Assembly (NCBI RefSeq): GCF_009796765.1
Contig: NZ_CP047023.1
Coordinates: forward strand, 3,827,501 to 3,891,500
Length of the DNA stretch: 64,000 bases
Direction: 5' to 3'
Origin: Paraglaciecola sp. L3A3
Lineage (GTDB): Bacteria > Pseudomonadota > Gammaproteobacteria > Enterobacterales > Alteromonadaceae
Part shown: piece after piece, positions 54,085 to 62,973 of the stretch
How the letters are laid out: each line of letters starts with the position of its first letter
How positions within the stretch are numbered: position 1 is the stretch's first letter
Translations under genes and position numbers: made by a program
Notes under the pieces: model-generated
Seen by the model: the letters and a program-made list of their open reading frames with translations, nothing else
What the model was told of the DNA's origin: nothing
Database searches by the model: none

Positions 54085-55149
54085 CTAATTCTTTGCACTA
54101 ATTGAAATTTCTGAACCTTTAAAAACACTAACTTCGAAGGGTACATTGCCATCACCACTGAGCTGTTTTAATTGCTCATATAGTTGTTCTGGCCACCCTT
54201 GATATTGCGCAAAAAAACTAGTTTTAGACGCTTCTTTATTTTGAATTTTTAAGCCATTAAGTCCTACTACTAAGTTTTTTAGTGATGATTCCATAGCTTG
54301 CAATTGATCAGTATTATTTGCTAACAAATGAATCATGACTGTTTGTGAAGTGTCATTTAACCACACCACTTTAGTATCTAGATTGATTCGTTGGGCCACT
54401 CTATAGGATAGATCGACAGCCATTTTTCGAAATGCGCTCAAACTATTAGAACCCGCTGATTTAGCAGACTCAGCCGAACTAGAAAGAGCAATTCCCGTTT
54501 GTGCATTGAGTAATTGACTAGAAATAGAAAGCTGATTAGAACTCAGTTCCATTCCTTGAAATTGGCTTTTTGCAACGATAGCAGAAATGTTAGAACGAAT
54601 AATAAATGTAGGTGAAACAGAAGAGTTAATAGCAGTATCGATAACAGTAAAACCAATTTTTTGCAGGTTTTTTGTTAACTCAGTGACAAAAAAAGAGTAA
54701 CTTGTTAGAGCATGCTCCCCCTGATTACTGGCCAGAGCAATTGCAATAGAAGGTTGTTTATACCATTTATATTTTTTAAGTTGTTGATTAACGCTAGTTG
54801 TCGCTTTTTGCTCATCAATAAACGCTTTAATATTAACTTGATAAGTATCTTCATCTATTTTTTTTTCGTTAATAATTGTATAGCGATCGAGCTGACCTTT
54901 GGCTGTGGAGTATATTTTCTCTGAGGCAAGCATGAAGTTATTAGTTTCTGTTCTGGCACTAATATAACTACCCAATAGTTGTTCTACAGCGATCCGTTTA
55001 GCGTCTTCTATAGCATTTTTACGGGCATCAGCAACATTATTATCTATGATGGCGCCAAGACCTTTAACCTCAATATCACGAGCAGCAACTGAGAAACTAA
55101 TATTGATAACACAGACAAATAAAAATACTAATTTGAAACTATTCAACAT
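54085..55149 (-). CDS. Exported FlgT-N/LPP20-like protein (operon gene 1)
   Basis: The 354-residue protein has a signal peptide (cleavage near SVAARD). Residues about 24-115 carry the FlgT N-terminal-type pattern: IEVKGLGAIIDNNVADARKNAIEDAKRIAVEQLLGSYISARTE, then a YTIINEKKIDEDTYQVNIKAFID strand pair. In Vibrio FlgT this domain belongs to the H-ring around the flagellar basal body. The second half (about 130-354) has alternating helices and strands, possibly another ring-type domain. It is the first gene of the operon; AGGGATTAG precedes the ATG. It is probably a periplasmic ring component. Confidence 0.7.
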   Translation of the reverse strand: MLNSFKLVFLFVCVINISFSVAARDIEVKGLGAIIDNNVADARKNAIEDAKRIAVEQLLGSYISARTETNNFMLASEKIYSTAKGQLDRYTIINEKKIDEDTYQVNIKAFIDEQKATTSVNQQLKKYKWYKQPSIAIALASNQGEHALTSYSFFVTELTKNLQKIGFTVIDTAINSSVSPTFIIRSNISAIVAKSQFQGMELSSNQLSISSQLLNAQTGIALSSSAESAKSAGSNSLSAFRKMAVDLSYRVAQRINLDTKVVWLNDTSQTVMIHLLANNTDQLQAMESSLKNLVVGLNGLKIQNKEASKTSFFAQYQGWPEQLYEQLKQLSGDGNVPFEVSVFKGSEISISAKN

Positions 55150-55457
55150 TCTAATCCCTTAATCCATTTGCATTTTTTGATAATGTACATACATTCATCA
55201 AGGCAAGATTTAGAGATTATCAGCTGTTATTAAAAAGATACACTTTTTTACAAATTAATTAGCTAAAACACGACTAAAAAGCTATCTCAGCTTCAAAAAC
55301 ACCTCCCAACGCCCCATTATAGAGCAGCGCACCATAAAGTGTACCAATAAACATACACCCTAAATTCATTAACAATTTGTCACAAATTCTCTAGCTATTT
55401 TTCATTTCAGATATAATACCAACTCCAACAAATAATTAATCGCTCAGCTAGAATATT
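55150..55457. other. Upstream region of the eight-gene envelope operon
   Basis: About 300 AT-rich bases hold no open frame. The operon promoter should lie here, but no pair of near-consensus -35/-10 hexamers stands out. The degenerate repeat copy at 55416-55454 is at its distal end. Confidence 0.4.
55416..55454 (+). repeat. Dispersed repeat end, plus-strand copy upstream of the envelope operon
   Basis: A 39-bp stretch beginning ATACCAACTCC and ending CTCAGCTAGAAT aligns without gaps to 43075-43113 with about 30 identical positions. It abuts the complete element that starts at 55458. Together with the copy at 43074 it makes direct repeats on both sides of the eight-gene operon. Confidence 0.6.
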
Positions 55458-55722
55458 ATACCAATCCATATTGATAAGTGATCTCTCAGAATGCATCCAG
55501 CGGTTTTTGAACAAGGCGTCGGTTTGCAGGAATGGTTGTTCCCTTTCAAATACCGAGAACGCAGGGCAAAAGCCGCTGGGGCATTCCTTTCAGGCGAGTT
55601 TTAAATGAGCTTACTCTGTGTTGCTCGAACTCAAAAGAGCACCACTATTCCTTCATTCAAGCGCCTTAATTAAGCTCATTTAAATTCTCGCTGAGTGCAC
55701 ACTTATCAATGCGGATTGGTAT
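55458..55722. mobile_element. MITE-like element with inverted ends
   Basis: The left end ATACCAATCCATATTGATAA is repeated at the right end as the reverse complement of ATACCAATCCGCATTGATAA, followed in both by an AGTG...CTCAG word. The element is about 265 bp, non-coding, and its interior can form several hairpins. It is about 300 bp upstream of the operon start and 78 bp downstream of the asd stop. The ends resemble dispersed repeats I remember from Alteromonadales genomes. A two-base TA target duplication is possible but not certain. Confidence 0.75.
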
Positions 55723-55734
55723 TATTAATAGGCA

Positions 55735-55768
55735 CATAAAAAAACCGGAAATCAAAGATTTCCGGTTT
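55735..55768 (-). terminator. Intrinsic terminator of asd
   Basis: On the minus strand a perfect 12-bp stem (AAACCGGAAATC / GATTTCCGGTTT) around a 3-nt loop runs into a TTTTTT tract. It lies about 32 bp after the asd stop and shows that asd is not transcribed into the envelope operon. Confidence 0.93.
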
Positions 55769-55799
55769 AAGATACTAATGTTTTAAGAACAACTAATCG

Positions 55800-56816
55800 T
55801 TACATATAATCGCGTATAAGTACTTCAGCTATCTGTACACTATTTAGTGCTGCACCTTTACGTACGTTGTCAGAAACAACCCACATATTAATACCATTTG
55901 GGTGAGAAATATCATTTCTAACACGACCCACAAATACAGCGTCTTTACCGCTAGCATCACCCACTTGGGTGGGGAATTCTTCTCTATTTGCTCTAAGCTC
56001 GATACCAGGGGCATCAGCTAACAGGGCTTTAACCGCTTCAGCATCGATAGGTGAACGCGTTTCCAAATGAATCGCTTCACCGTGACCAAAAAATACTGGA
56101 ACACGCACAGCGGTAGCATTAACTAAAATGCTTTCATCACCTAGTATTTTCTTAGTTTCCCACACCATTTTCATTTCTTCTTTGGTGTAGTCATTGTCAG
56201 TAAATACATCAATTTGTGGGATAACATTAAAAGCGATTTGGCGACTAAAAGCGTCGACTTTCACTTCTTTGCCACTTAATAACGCTGCTGTTTGATTGGC
56301 TAATTCATCCATTGCAGTTTTACCTGCTCCAGATACACCTTGGTAAGTTGATACGTTAATACGATCAATACCAACAGCATCTTGAATGGGTTTCAAGGCA
56401 ACCATCATCTGAATAGTTGAGCAATTAGGATTAGCAATAATATTACGATTACGGAAATCGGCTAATGCTTCAGGATTAACTTCTGGCACAACTAAAGGGA
56501 TATCAGGTTCGTAGCGATAATGTGAGGTATTATCAATAACCACACAACCCGCTTCTGCCGCCATAGGGGCAAATTTAGCAGAAACATCACCACCGGCAGA
56601 AAAGAAACCAATTTGAACCTGACTCCAATCAAACTCATCAGCATTCAAAACTGTAATTTCCTTTCCCTTGAAGGTCACCTTACCACCGGCAGAACGTGCA
56701 CTCGCTAATGGATAAAGTTTATTGACCGGAAATCCTCTCTCTTCAAGAATTTCGATCATATGTTGTCCTACTAATCCAGTAGCACCCAACACAGCGACAT
56801 CAAAGGCCCGAGACAT
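55800..56816 (-). CDS. asd: Aspartate-semialdehyde dehydrogenase
   Basis: The 338-residue NADP enzyme converts aspartyl phosphate to aspartate semialdehyde for lysine, threonine, methionine and diaminopimelate synthesis. Features are the NADP loop VAVLGATGLVGQ (residues 8-19), ASARSAGGKV, the catalytic Cys132 in IANPNCSTIQMMVAL, YQGVSGAGK and the RVPVFFGHGEAIHLET motif with the active-site His. It follows pdxB with 64 bp between and has its own terminator. fimV, often found right after asd or its usg paralogue, is displaced by 13 kb. Confidence 0.96.
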   Translation of the reverse strand: MSRAFDVAVLGATGLVGQHMIEILEERGFPVNKLYPLASARSAGGKVTFKGKEITVLNADEFDWSQVQIGFFSAGGDVSAKFAPMAAEAGCVVIDNTSHYRYEPDIPLVVPEVNPEALADFRNRNIIANPNCSTIQMMVALKPIQDAVGIDRINVSTYQGVSGAGKTAMDELANQTAALLSGKEVKVDAFSRQIAFNVIPQIDVFTDNDYTKEEMKMVWETKKILGDESILVNATAVRVPVFFGHGEAIHLETRSPIDAEAVKALLADAPGIELRANREEFPTQVGDASGKDAVFVGRVRNDISHPNGINMWVVSDNVRKGAALNSVQIAEVLIRDYM

Positions 56817-56880
56817 GTTTACATTACTCCTAAAAAATTAAATTATATGGTTTTTTACTACTATTTTTATTCTCTAGGGT

Positions 56881-58002
56881 TTACCCCAAGAATCCTAGGC
56901 CGTAGATTGCCTTCGAATGAGGAAAATTTCCAGCATTAACCTTAATTGCTGAAAACTCTCTTCTTATAGGATAGTGTTTTCGGATATATCTAAATTGTTC
57001 TCCACTATCCACTAACTGCCGAAATTGGCTATCATCTTGTTCAATATTATAGACATTGAGTACTAAATCTCGAATAACATGCCAATATTCATCTTTATTG
57101 TTTATTGCTATTTCACTAGGTTCAGCCACAGGTAAATAGTCACTTAACTTTTTATTAGGCTGAATATTCAATTGTTGGCATAAGGCTAGGTAAAGCATTT
57201 CTGTGCCTCTGGCTTTACCTTCAATAGTATGACCCGCTATATGTGCAGTGGCTAAGGCCACATGGTCGATAAGTTGTAAATTAATATTGGGTTCACTTTC
57301 CCACACATCTAAAACCAAATTTAATTTATGACCGGCTGCAAATAACTCCACCGCCCCTTGATTATCTAACACTTCGCCGCGACAGGCATTAATCAACACT
57401 TGGTTTTCTGTTAGTTGAGATAAACGGTTTTTATCGAACATATTTTCAGTTCTGTACCGCCCTTCTTTAATCCAAGGCACATGTACGCTGATCACGTCAC
57501 ATTGCATAATATCTTGCATAGCAACAAAATCTCTTGGATCACCAGTATCTTGTAAAGGTGGATCACATAGTTTGTACTGAATGCCCAAGGCCGACAAATG
57601 TTTAGCTAAAGCGGTACCTACATGGCCAGCACCAATAATACCGATAGTTTTTTCAGCCACTTGCCAATCTAGCTTGTTAGCCATAACAAACAAAGTACTC
57701 AACACATACTCAGCTACAGCCACGGCATTACAGCCACCGGCAGATACAAAAGGAATATTACGTGTTTGCAGATAAGCTTGGTCCACATGATCTGTGCCAG
57801 CAGTAGCCGTACCTACAAATTTGAGCTTATCAGTAGAATGTAATAATTCATGATTCACTTTAGTCGTTGAACGCACTAACAAAACATCAGCATCGGCAAT
57901 CATTTCGGGATTAATAGTTTTGTGTGAAAAGACAATGCTTTCACCCAAATCAGAGAAAAACTCAGCCGCATAAGGCATACTGTCTTCGTAATATATTTTC
58001 AT
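56881..58002 (-). CDS. pdxB: 4-phosphoerythronate dehydrogenase
   Basis: The 373-residue D-2-hydroxyacid dehydrogenase of the DXP-dependent vitamin B6 pathway oxidises 4-phosphoerythronate. Family features are MKIYYEDSMPYAAEFF, FVGTATAGTDHVD, the NAD loop IGIIGAGHVGTAL, NACRGEVLDN, WESEPNI and the PdxB-specific HIAGHTIEGKARGTEML with the catalytic His. A C-terminal dimerisation extension (about 290-373) is present. The pdxB-asd order is typical of gammaproteobacteria. Confidence 0.96.
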   Translation of the reverse strand: MKIYYEDSMPYAAEFFSDLGESIVFSHKTINPEMIADADVLLVRSTTKVNHELLHSTDKLKFVGTATAGTDHVDQAYLQTRNIPFVSAGGCNAVAVAEYVLSTLFVMANKLDWQVAEKTIGIIGAGHVGTALAKHLSALGIQYKLCDPPLQDTGDPRDFVAMQDIMQCDVISVHVPWIKEGRYRTENMFDKNRLSQLTENQVLINACRGEVLDNQGAVELFAAGHKLNLVLDVWESEPNINLQLIDHVALATAHIAGHTIEGKARGTEMLYLALCQQLNIQPNKKLSDYLPVAEPSEIAINNKDEYWHVIRDLVLNVYNIEQDDSQFRQLVDSGEQFRYIRKHYPIRREFSAIKVNAGNFPHSKAIYGLGFLG

Positions 58003-58143
58003 ATTGATTGGAAAAGTAGAAAAATTATGGGCGGCATTATGCCACAGCAGCTGTATATGGGAAGACTACGGATTATTTAATAATTGGCTTGAAAAGAAAG
58101 TAGACACAAATAATATGTGATTAAAAAAAGAGAAGGTTAAAAA

Positions 58144-58341
58144 CTACACACTTAGATTAACCAACAATAATAATATACCAATCAAACCTAAAACAAATAA
58201 CACTCCAACAATTGCAAAAGGTACTATAGTCGGTTGCTCAAAATCATTTTTATAATTTTCGCTACTTTGCACACCTAGGACACTTGCCGCAACACTTTTA
58301 AATACTTGCCACCATGACGCTTTTTTTGGGGAGCTTTGCAT
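58144..58341 (-). CDS. DUF2970 small membrane protein
   Basis: The 65-residue protein fits the DUF2970 pattern: WWQVFKSVAASVLGVQSSENYKNDFEQ followed by one membrane helix (IVPFAIVGVLFVLGLIGILLLLV). The family is common in gammaproteobacteria and has no known function. The helix is near the C-terminus, so the N-terminal part is probably cytoplasmic. It precedes pdxB in the same direction, 141 bp upstream. Confidence 0.85.
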   Translation of the reverse strand: MQSSPKKASWWQVFKSVAASVLGVQSSENYKNDFEQPTIVPFAIVGVLFVLGLIGILLLLVNLSV

Positions 58342-58594
58342 AAAGTTTACTCGTTATAAAGACATAAAGTCATCATATCGCTATATTCGTTTAAAATATA
58401 CCCAGAACTTAAAGCTGCCATTTGTATATTGAAATAAATATCTGTAACAGCGAAACGTCCAAAGGTAATTGAAGCCTTATAACTTACCCATGTAGTCTTC
58501 TGACACACAATTAAAATCATTTACTTTTAGGAATTTTCTGTCTTTTAGTGCTAACGGAAATCTTTAATAAAAAGTCATTTCGAAGGAGAGCTGA

Positions 58595-59428
58595 GTGAAA
58601 CGTTATTTAACAAAAAATATGGTAGCCCTACTTGTTGCGTGTGGGACGCTAGTAAGTTGTTCTTCAGAACAGAAAACATCACTTTCTAGCGACAAATCTA
58701 TATCGTCAAGCCCAATCATAAAGATAGAGAAATTTGTGGCTTACACCCAAAAATTCAATGACACCACTACCCTTAAACAAAATCATGCCACGGGTCATAT
58801 TGGTGACTTTTTCTTTACTCATTGGAAAGATGGCGGCTCCACATCCTTAACCATGAAAACCAACGGCGAGTTTAATGTCAGCTGGCAAGGTGGTGGCTAC
58901 AATTATGTAGGCGGCCCAGGCTGGCATTATGGTGACAAAAATAGAGTGATTGGCTACCGATTTGATACTGATAGTGGGGCTAATTTTATTACTGTTTACG
59001 GATGGGGTTATGACAACACTATGCCTGCTGATGATCCGGCACACTTAGTTGAATATTATATCTTACAAAGATGGACTGACGCCTACGAGCCAAGCCAAAA
59101 TGGTACTTTTGGCAAAACCTTTATCAGTAACGGTATTGAATATTCTACCTACCGAACCTTACGTGAAGAAAAACCATCAATTAATAGTACTTCAACATTT
59201 TACCAATATTGGAGTAAACCTAAACAACCTCTCCCACTTGGCAAAGAGCGACAAATAATTTTTGCTGACCATGTTAAAGCCTGGGCAGACAGCGGTTGGG
59301 CACTCCCCAACATGAATAACTTCAATGCCAGTGATGACCCAACATATCAAGTCATGGCGGTGGAGGTATTTAATCCACCAGCAGATGGTACCGCATCCGG
59401 CCGTGTATGGGATGCAAGATTAGACTAA
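58595..59428 (+). CDS. GH11 endo-1,4-beta-xylanase lipoprotein
   Basis: The 277-residue protein starts with GTG after GAAGGAG. It has a lipoprotein signal (GTLVSCSS, Cys22) and a GH11 jelly-roll: DFFFTHWKDGG, GEFNVSWQGGGYNYVGGPGW, ITVYGWGYD, the nucleophile Glu153 in VEYYILQRW, TFYQYWSKPK and the acid/base Glu257 in YQVMAVEVF. GH11 enzymes are strict endo-xylanases. Lipid anchoring suggests attachment to the outer membrane, possibly the cell surface. The QRW and MAVEVF motifs differ from the usual VE(S/N)W and MATEGY, so it is a divergent member. There is no xylan utilisation cluster next to it. Confidence 0.9.
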   Translation: MKRYLTKNMVALLVACGTLVSCSSEQKTSLSSDKSISSSPIIKIEKFVAYTQKFNDTTTLKQNHATGHIGDFFFTHWKDGGSTSLTMKTNGEFNVSWQGGGYNYVGGPGWHYGDKNRVIGYRFDTDSGANFITVYGWGYDNTMPADDPAHLVEYYILQRWTDAYEPSQNGTFGKTFISNGIEYSTYRTLREEKPSINSTSTFYQYWSKPKQPLPLGKERQIIFADHVKAWADSGWALPNMNNFNASDDPTYQVMAVEVFNPPADGTASGRVWDARLD

Positions 59429-59460
59429 GTCATTTTATCGTTGACCATTTTCAGATACAA

Positions 59461-59486
59461 AAAAGCCGACTTTCGTCGGCTTTTTT
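59461..59486. terminator. Bidirectional terminator between the xylanase gene and fabB
   Basis: AAAAGCCGAC, the loop TTTC and GTCGGCTTTT form a perfect 10-bp stem with A and T runs on both sides. It can terminate both the xylanase transcript and the convergent fabB transcript, which ends at 59502. Confidence 0.9.
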
Positions 59487-59501
59487 AAACTTGGATAAAG
59501 G

Positions 59502-60716
59502 TTATGCCTGATACTTCTGCATAACAAGCGTACAGTTAGTACCACCAAAACCAAAACTATTTGACATAACAGTTGTCAATTCAGCTTGGCGAGTTTCAGT
59601 TACAACATCCATACCTTTTGCTTCTTCATCTAAAGTTTCGATATTAATAGAAGGGGCAATAAAGTCATTTTCCATCATCAAGATAGAGTAGATAGCTTCA
59701 TTTACTCCAGCAGCACCAAGAGCATGACCAGTCATTGACTTAGTCGCACTGAAAGCAGGAGTCTTTTCACCAAATACTTGTCTGATAGCCCATAGTTCTT
59801 TCACATCACCAACAGGGGTAGACGTTCCATGAGTATTAATATAATCGATTGGTTTATCTACACCTTGCATCGCTTGTTGCATACAACGAACAGCACCTTC
59901 ACCAGAAGGAGCCACCATGTCAGCACCATCAGATGTAGCGCCATAACCAACAATCTCACCATAAATTTTAGCGCCACGAGCAAGGGCATGTTCTAGTTCT
60001 TCAACTACCACCATACCACCACCACCAGCACCAACAAATCCATCTCGATTAGCATCATAAGTACGAGAGGCTTTAGTTGGATCATCGTTATACTTAGTAG
60101 ACATTGCACCCATAGCATCAAATTCAGCAGACAAGGTGTAATGTAGCTCTTCACCACCACCAGCAAAAATAATATCTTGCTTGCCTAATTGAATTTGCTC
60201 TAAGGCATTACCAATACAGTGAGCACTGGTTGAACATGCAGAACTGATTGAATAGTTCACACCTTTAATTTTAAATGGTGTGGCTAAACAGGCAGACACT
60301 GTGCTACCCATACAACGTGTCACCATATATGGCCCAATACGTTTTACGCCTTTTTCACGTAAAATATCGATAGCCTCAACTTGGTTCTTTGAAGATGCTC
60401 CGCCTGAACCAGCAATAATGCCAGTTCTGACGTTAGACACCATATCTTCTGTCAAACCTGAATCTTCAATGGCTTGCTGCATAGCAATATATGCATAACC
60501 TGCTGCTTCACCCATAAAACGTAAAATTTTACGATCTATGTGATCTTTAATATCTAAATCAACTTTTCCCCAAACTTGGCTACGCATGCCAGCTTGCTCG
60601 AATTCTTCAGAAAAAGTGATCCCCGAGCGACCTTCCCTTAAGGATTCTGTCACTTCATTTTTATTGTTACCAATGCTAGATACTATACCTAATCCAGTAA
60701 TTACTGCTCTTCTCAT
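59502..60716 (-). CDS. fabB: 3-oxoacyl-ACP synthase I
   Basis: The 404-residue condensing enzyme of unsaturated fatty acid synthesis has the thiolase-fold Cys-His-His triad: the nucleophile Cys in [12 protein letters not shown] (near 163), [11 protein letters not shown] (near 298) and [12 protein letters not shown] (near 333). FabB-type residues around these match the E. coli enzyme. The gene diverges from mnmC with a 200-bp region containing a FabR-like palindrome. The fabB/mnmC neighbourhood is conserved in gammaproteobacteria. Confidence 0.97.
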   Translation of the reverse strand: MRRAVITGLGIVSSIGNNKNEVTESLREGRSGITFSEEFEQAGMRSQVWGKVDLDIKDHIDRKILRFMGEAAGYAYIAMQQAIEDSGLTEDMVSNVRTGIIAGSGGASSKNQVEAIDILREKGVKRIGPYMVTRCMGSTVSACLATPFKIKGVNYSISSACSTSAHCIGNALEQIQLGKQDIIFAGGGEELHYTLSAEFDAMGAMSTKYNDDPTKASRTYDANRDGFVGAGGGGMVVVEELEHALARGAKIYGEIVGYGATSDGADMVAPSGEGAVRCMQQAMQGVDKPIDYINTHGTSTPVGDVKELWAIRQVFGEKTPAFSATKSMTGHALGAAGVNEAIYSILMMENDFIAPSINIETLDEEAKGMDVVTETRQAELTTVMSNSFGFGGTNCTLVMQKYQA

Positions 60717-60782
60717 GATTAACCCTTCAGGAAAAATTTGCGCACATTTTAATGATTTTCAACAGACAAGTGGTCTGCTTTG

Positions 60783-60800
60783 AGCGTACAAGTGTTAGCT
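60783..60800. promoter_or_regulatory. FabR-like operator upstream of fabB
   Basis: AGCGTACAAGTGTTAGCT is an imperfect palindrome that closely follows the FabR (YijC) site as I remember it from E. coli fabA and fabB. It lies 67 bp upstream of the fabB start. A nearby CAGACAAGTGGTCTG (60763-60777) is another small palindrome that could be a FadR-type half site, with weaker support. Confidence 0.65.
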
Positions 60801-60916
60801 TAAATGAAAATTAAAAAAAAGCCAGTAACAAGTATGCCTCTTATACATCATTTCGTATCTTAAACTATACCAATTTTGATAAGATAGGTAATTTCTACCA
60901 TATTTAAGGGTAAGCA

Positions 60917-62929
60917 TTGAGCATCACTAACGCAAATATTGAATTTAATGAAAATGGAGCACCTTTAGCCACTGAATTTGGCGATATTTATTTTTCTGAT
61001 GCAGGAGCCTTTGAAGAAACCCAACACGTATTTTTATTAAACAATGGATTACCCGATCGTTGGCAAACATTCCAAGGCAAGTATTTCACTATTGCCGAAA
61101 CAGGATTTGGTACTGGACTTAATTTTTTGATTACCCTCAAATGTCTTGAGCAGTTTTTCGAGCAACAACCTAGTAGTCGGTTAGCCTTACACTTTATCTC
61201 AATTGAAAAATACCCAATTAGTCTAGCTGACTTACAACAAGCATTAACTGTTTACCCCGCCTTAAAAAATTACTCTGACGAACTACTTGCTCAGTATCCT
61301 CTTCCGATAGCAGGCTGTCATCGACTGTTTTTTTTACAGGGTCGAGTAACTTTAGATTTATGGCTAGGTGACGTACATCAAGTTTTACCACAAATAGAAA
61401 ACAAACCTCAAGGCTTAATAGACGCTTGGTTTCTCGATGGTTTTGCGCCAAGTAAAAATCCCGACATGTGGACTCAAAGTTTATTTAATCAGATGGCCAG
61501 ATTAGCCAAAGACAATTGCACCTTTGCCACTTTTACCGCAGCAGGGCATGTACGCAGAGGCTTAATTGAAGCCGGATTTGACGCGAAGAAACGACCAGGA
61601 CATGGCCGTAAACGTGAAATGTTGGCAGGACAAATTAATAAAACAGAAAATAACTCGGCACCCTACCCTTATTATATTCGCTCTAGTTATGTGGACACGT
61701 CGGAAACCACCAGGCCAAATAAAACACCTCGCATAGCCATAATTGGCGGCGGCTTAGCCGGAGCAAACTGTGCTTATGCATTAGCCAATAAAGGCTTAAC
61801 AGCCAGCATCTATTGTAAAGAAAATGCCTTAGCGCAAGGGGCATCAGGTAACCCGCAAGGCGGCTTTTATCCGCAACTCAATGCAGAAGCTGGGGTATCC
61901 AGTCAGATTCAAGTCGCTGGGTTTAACTATGCAGCTCGAGTGTACAAAAAAATATTAAATGACGGGCATCCATACCCTCATCAGTGGTGCGGCACTTTAC
62001 TGGTAGCGTTTAACGAAAAAGTAAGCAGCCGCTATCAAAAGTTAGTTGATAACAAAACATGGCCAGAAGATCTGATACATTGGGTTGATGAAAAACAAGC
62101 ATCACAAATCGCCAATATTCCTTTACCTTATGCTGGGTTATTTGTGCCAAGTGCTGGCTGGCTCAATCCCGCTGGCGTTATCCAAGCTCTGGTGAATGCG
62201 GCTGAGGCTGATGTCTATGTGAACAAATCACTACTAAGCCTAAATAGACAAGACAAGGTATGGCAATTATCTTGGTCTGATGGCAGTCAAACAGAAACTG
62301 ATATTGTTATATTAGCCACAGGTAGCGACAGTGTAGATAATGCTTATTTAGCTGACTTGCCACATAGATTAGTGCGTGGACAAGTAGAAGCAATTCCCAG
62401 TAATGCGCCGCTAAGTCAATTAAAGACTGTTCTTTGTCATAAAGGTTACTTAACTCCAGCTTGGCAACAAACACACGCTTTAGGATCGACCTATATTAAA
62501 GGCGATAGAAATTGCGATTATCGTCAGGAAGAACGAAGCACTAATTTAGCTATGCACCAAAAAGCTTTAGCTAACTGCGAATGGGTACAAGATATCCAAA
62601 CCAATAACTCAGGTCGTGCGGCCATTAGAGCCAGCACACCAGATCACTTACCTATGGTAGGTGCGGTACCCAACATACAACAACAAAAAATCGAATATCA
62701 AGATCTCTACAAGGCCTTACCAGCAAAACGTTACCCACAACCGACTGACCATCAAAATTTATTTATGTTGGTCGGCTTAGGCTCTAGAGGATTAAGCACA
62801 GCACCTTTATGCGCCGAAATATTAGCCAGTCAAATCAGCGGCCAAGCCCTACCGTTAGCAAATAACTTGTTAAACGCACTTAACCCAAACAGATTCTTGA
62901 TAAGGGGCCTGATCCGCAGAGAAATTTAA
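60917..62929 (+). CDS. mnmC: Bifunctional tRNA mnm5s2U biosynthesis protein MnmC
   Basis: The 670-residue two-domain enzyme makes 5-methylaminomethyl-2-thiouridine at wobble U34. The N-terminal methyltransferase (MnmD, 1-250) has FTIAETGFGTGLNFL and DAWFLDGFAPSKNPDMW. The C-terminal FAD oxidoreductase (from about 270) has IAIIGGGLAGANCAYAL, ALAQGASGNPQGGFYP and GLGSRGLSTAPL. The start is TTG at 60917 after a TTAAGGG element. It is divergent from fabB, the conserved arrangement. Confidence 0.96.
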   Translation: MSITNANIEFNENGAPLATEFGDIYFSDAGAFEETQHVFLLNNGLPDRWQTFQGKYFTIAETGFGTGLNFLITLKCLEQFFEQQPSSRLALHFISIEKYPISLADLQQALTVYPALKNYSDELLAQYPLPIAGCHRLFFLQGRVTLDLWLGDVHQVLPQIENKPQGLIDAWFLDGFAPSKNPDMWTQSLFNQMARLAKDNCTFATFTAAGHVRRGLIEAGFDAKKRPGHGRKREMLAGQINKTENNSAPYPYYIRSSYVDTSETTRPNKTPRIAIIGGGLAGANCAYALANKGLTASIYCKENALAQGASGNPQGGFYPQLNAEAGVSSQIQVAGFNYAARVYKKILNDGHPYPHQWCGTLLVAFNEKVSSRYQKLVDNKTWPEDLIHWVDEKQASQIANIPLPYAGLFVPSAGWLNPAGVIQALVNAAEADVYVNKSLLSLNRQDKVWQLSWSDGSQTETDIVILATGSDSVDNAYLADLPHRLVRGQVEAIPSNAPLSQLKTVLCHKGYLTPAWQQTHALGSTYIKGDRNCDYRQEERSTNLAMHQKALANCEWVQDIQTNNSGRAAIRASTPDHLPMVGAVPNIQQQKIEYQDLYKALPAKRYPQPTDHQNLFMLVGLGSRGLSTAPLCAEILASQISGQALPLANNLLNALNPNRFLIRGLIRREI

Positions 62930-62973
62930 CAGCAGATAAAAGCAGTAGATGGGAGATAGGTACTAGAAAACAG

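Noticed and set aside
43172..55149. The idea that the eight-gene operon is a flagellar accessory locus.
   Set aside because: FlgO/FlgP/FlgT-like folds are present, but no flagellar structural, export or regulatory gene is nearby. The FN3 and beta-helix fusions and the MltC-like enzyme do not fit the known flgOPT set. It is kept only as a comparison.
60870..60900. TATACCAATTTTGATAAG upstream of mnmC as another end of the dispersed repeat.
   Set aside because: Only a short part matches and the CTCAGCGAGAAT core is missing; it is more likely ordinary AT-rich promoter sequence.
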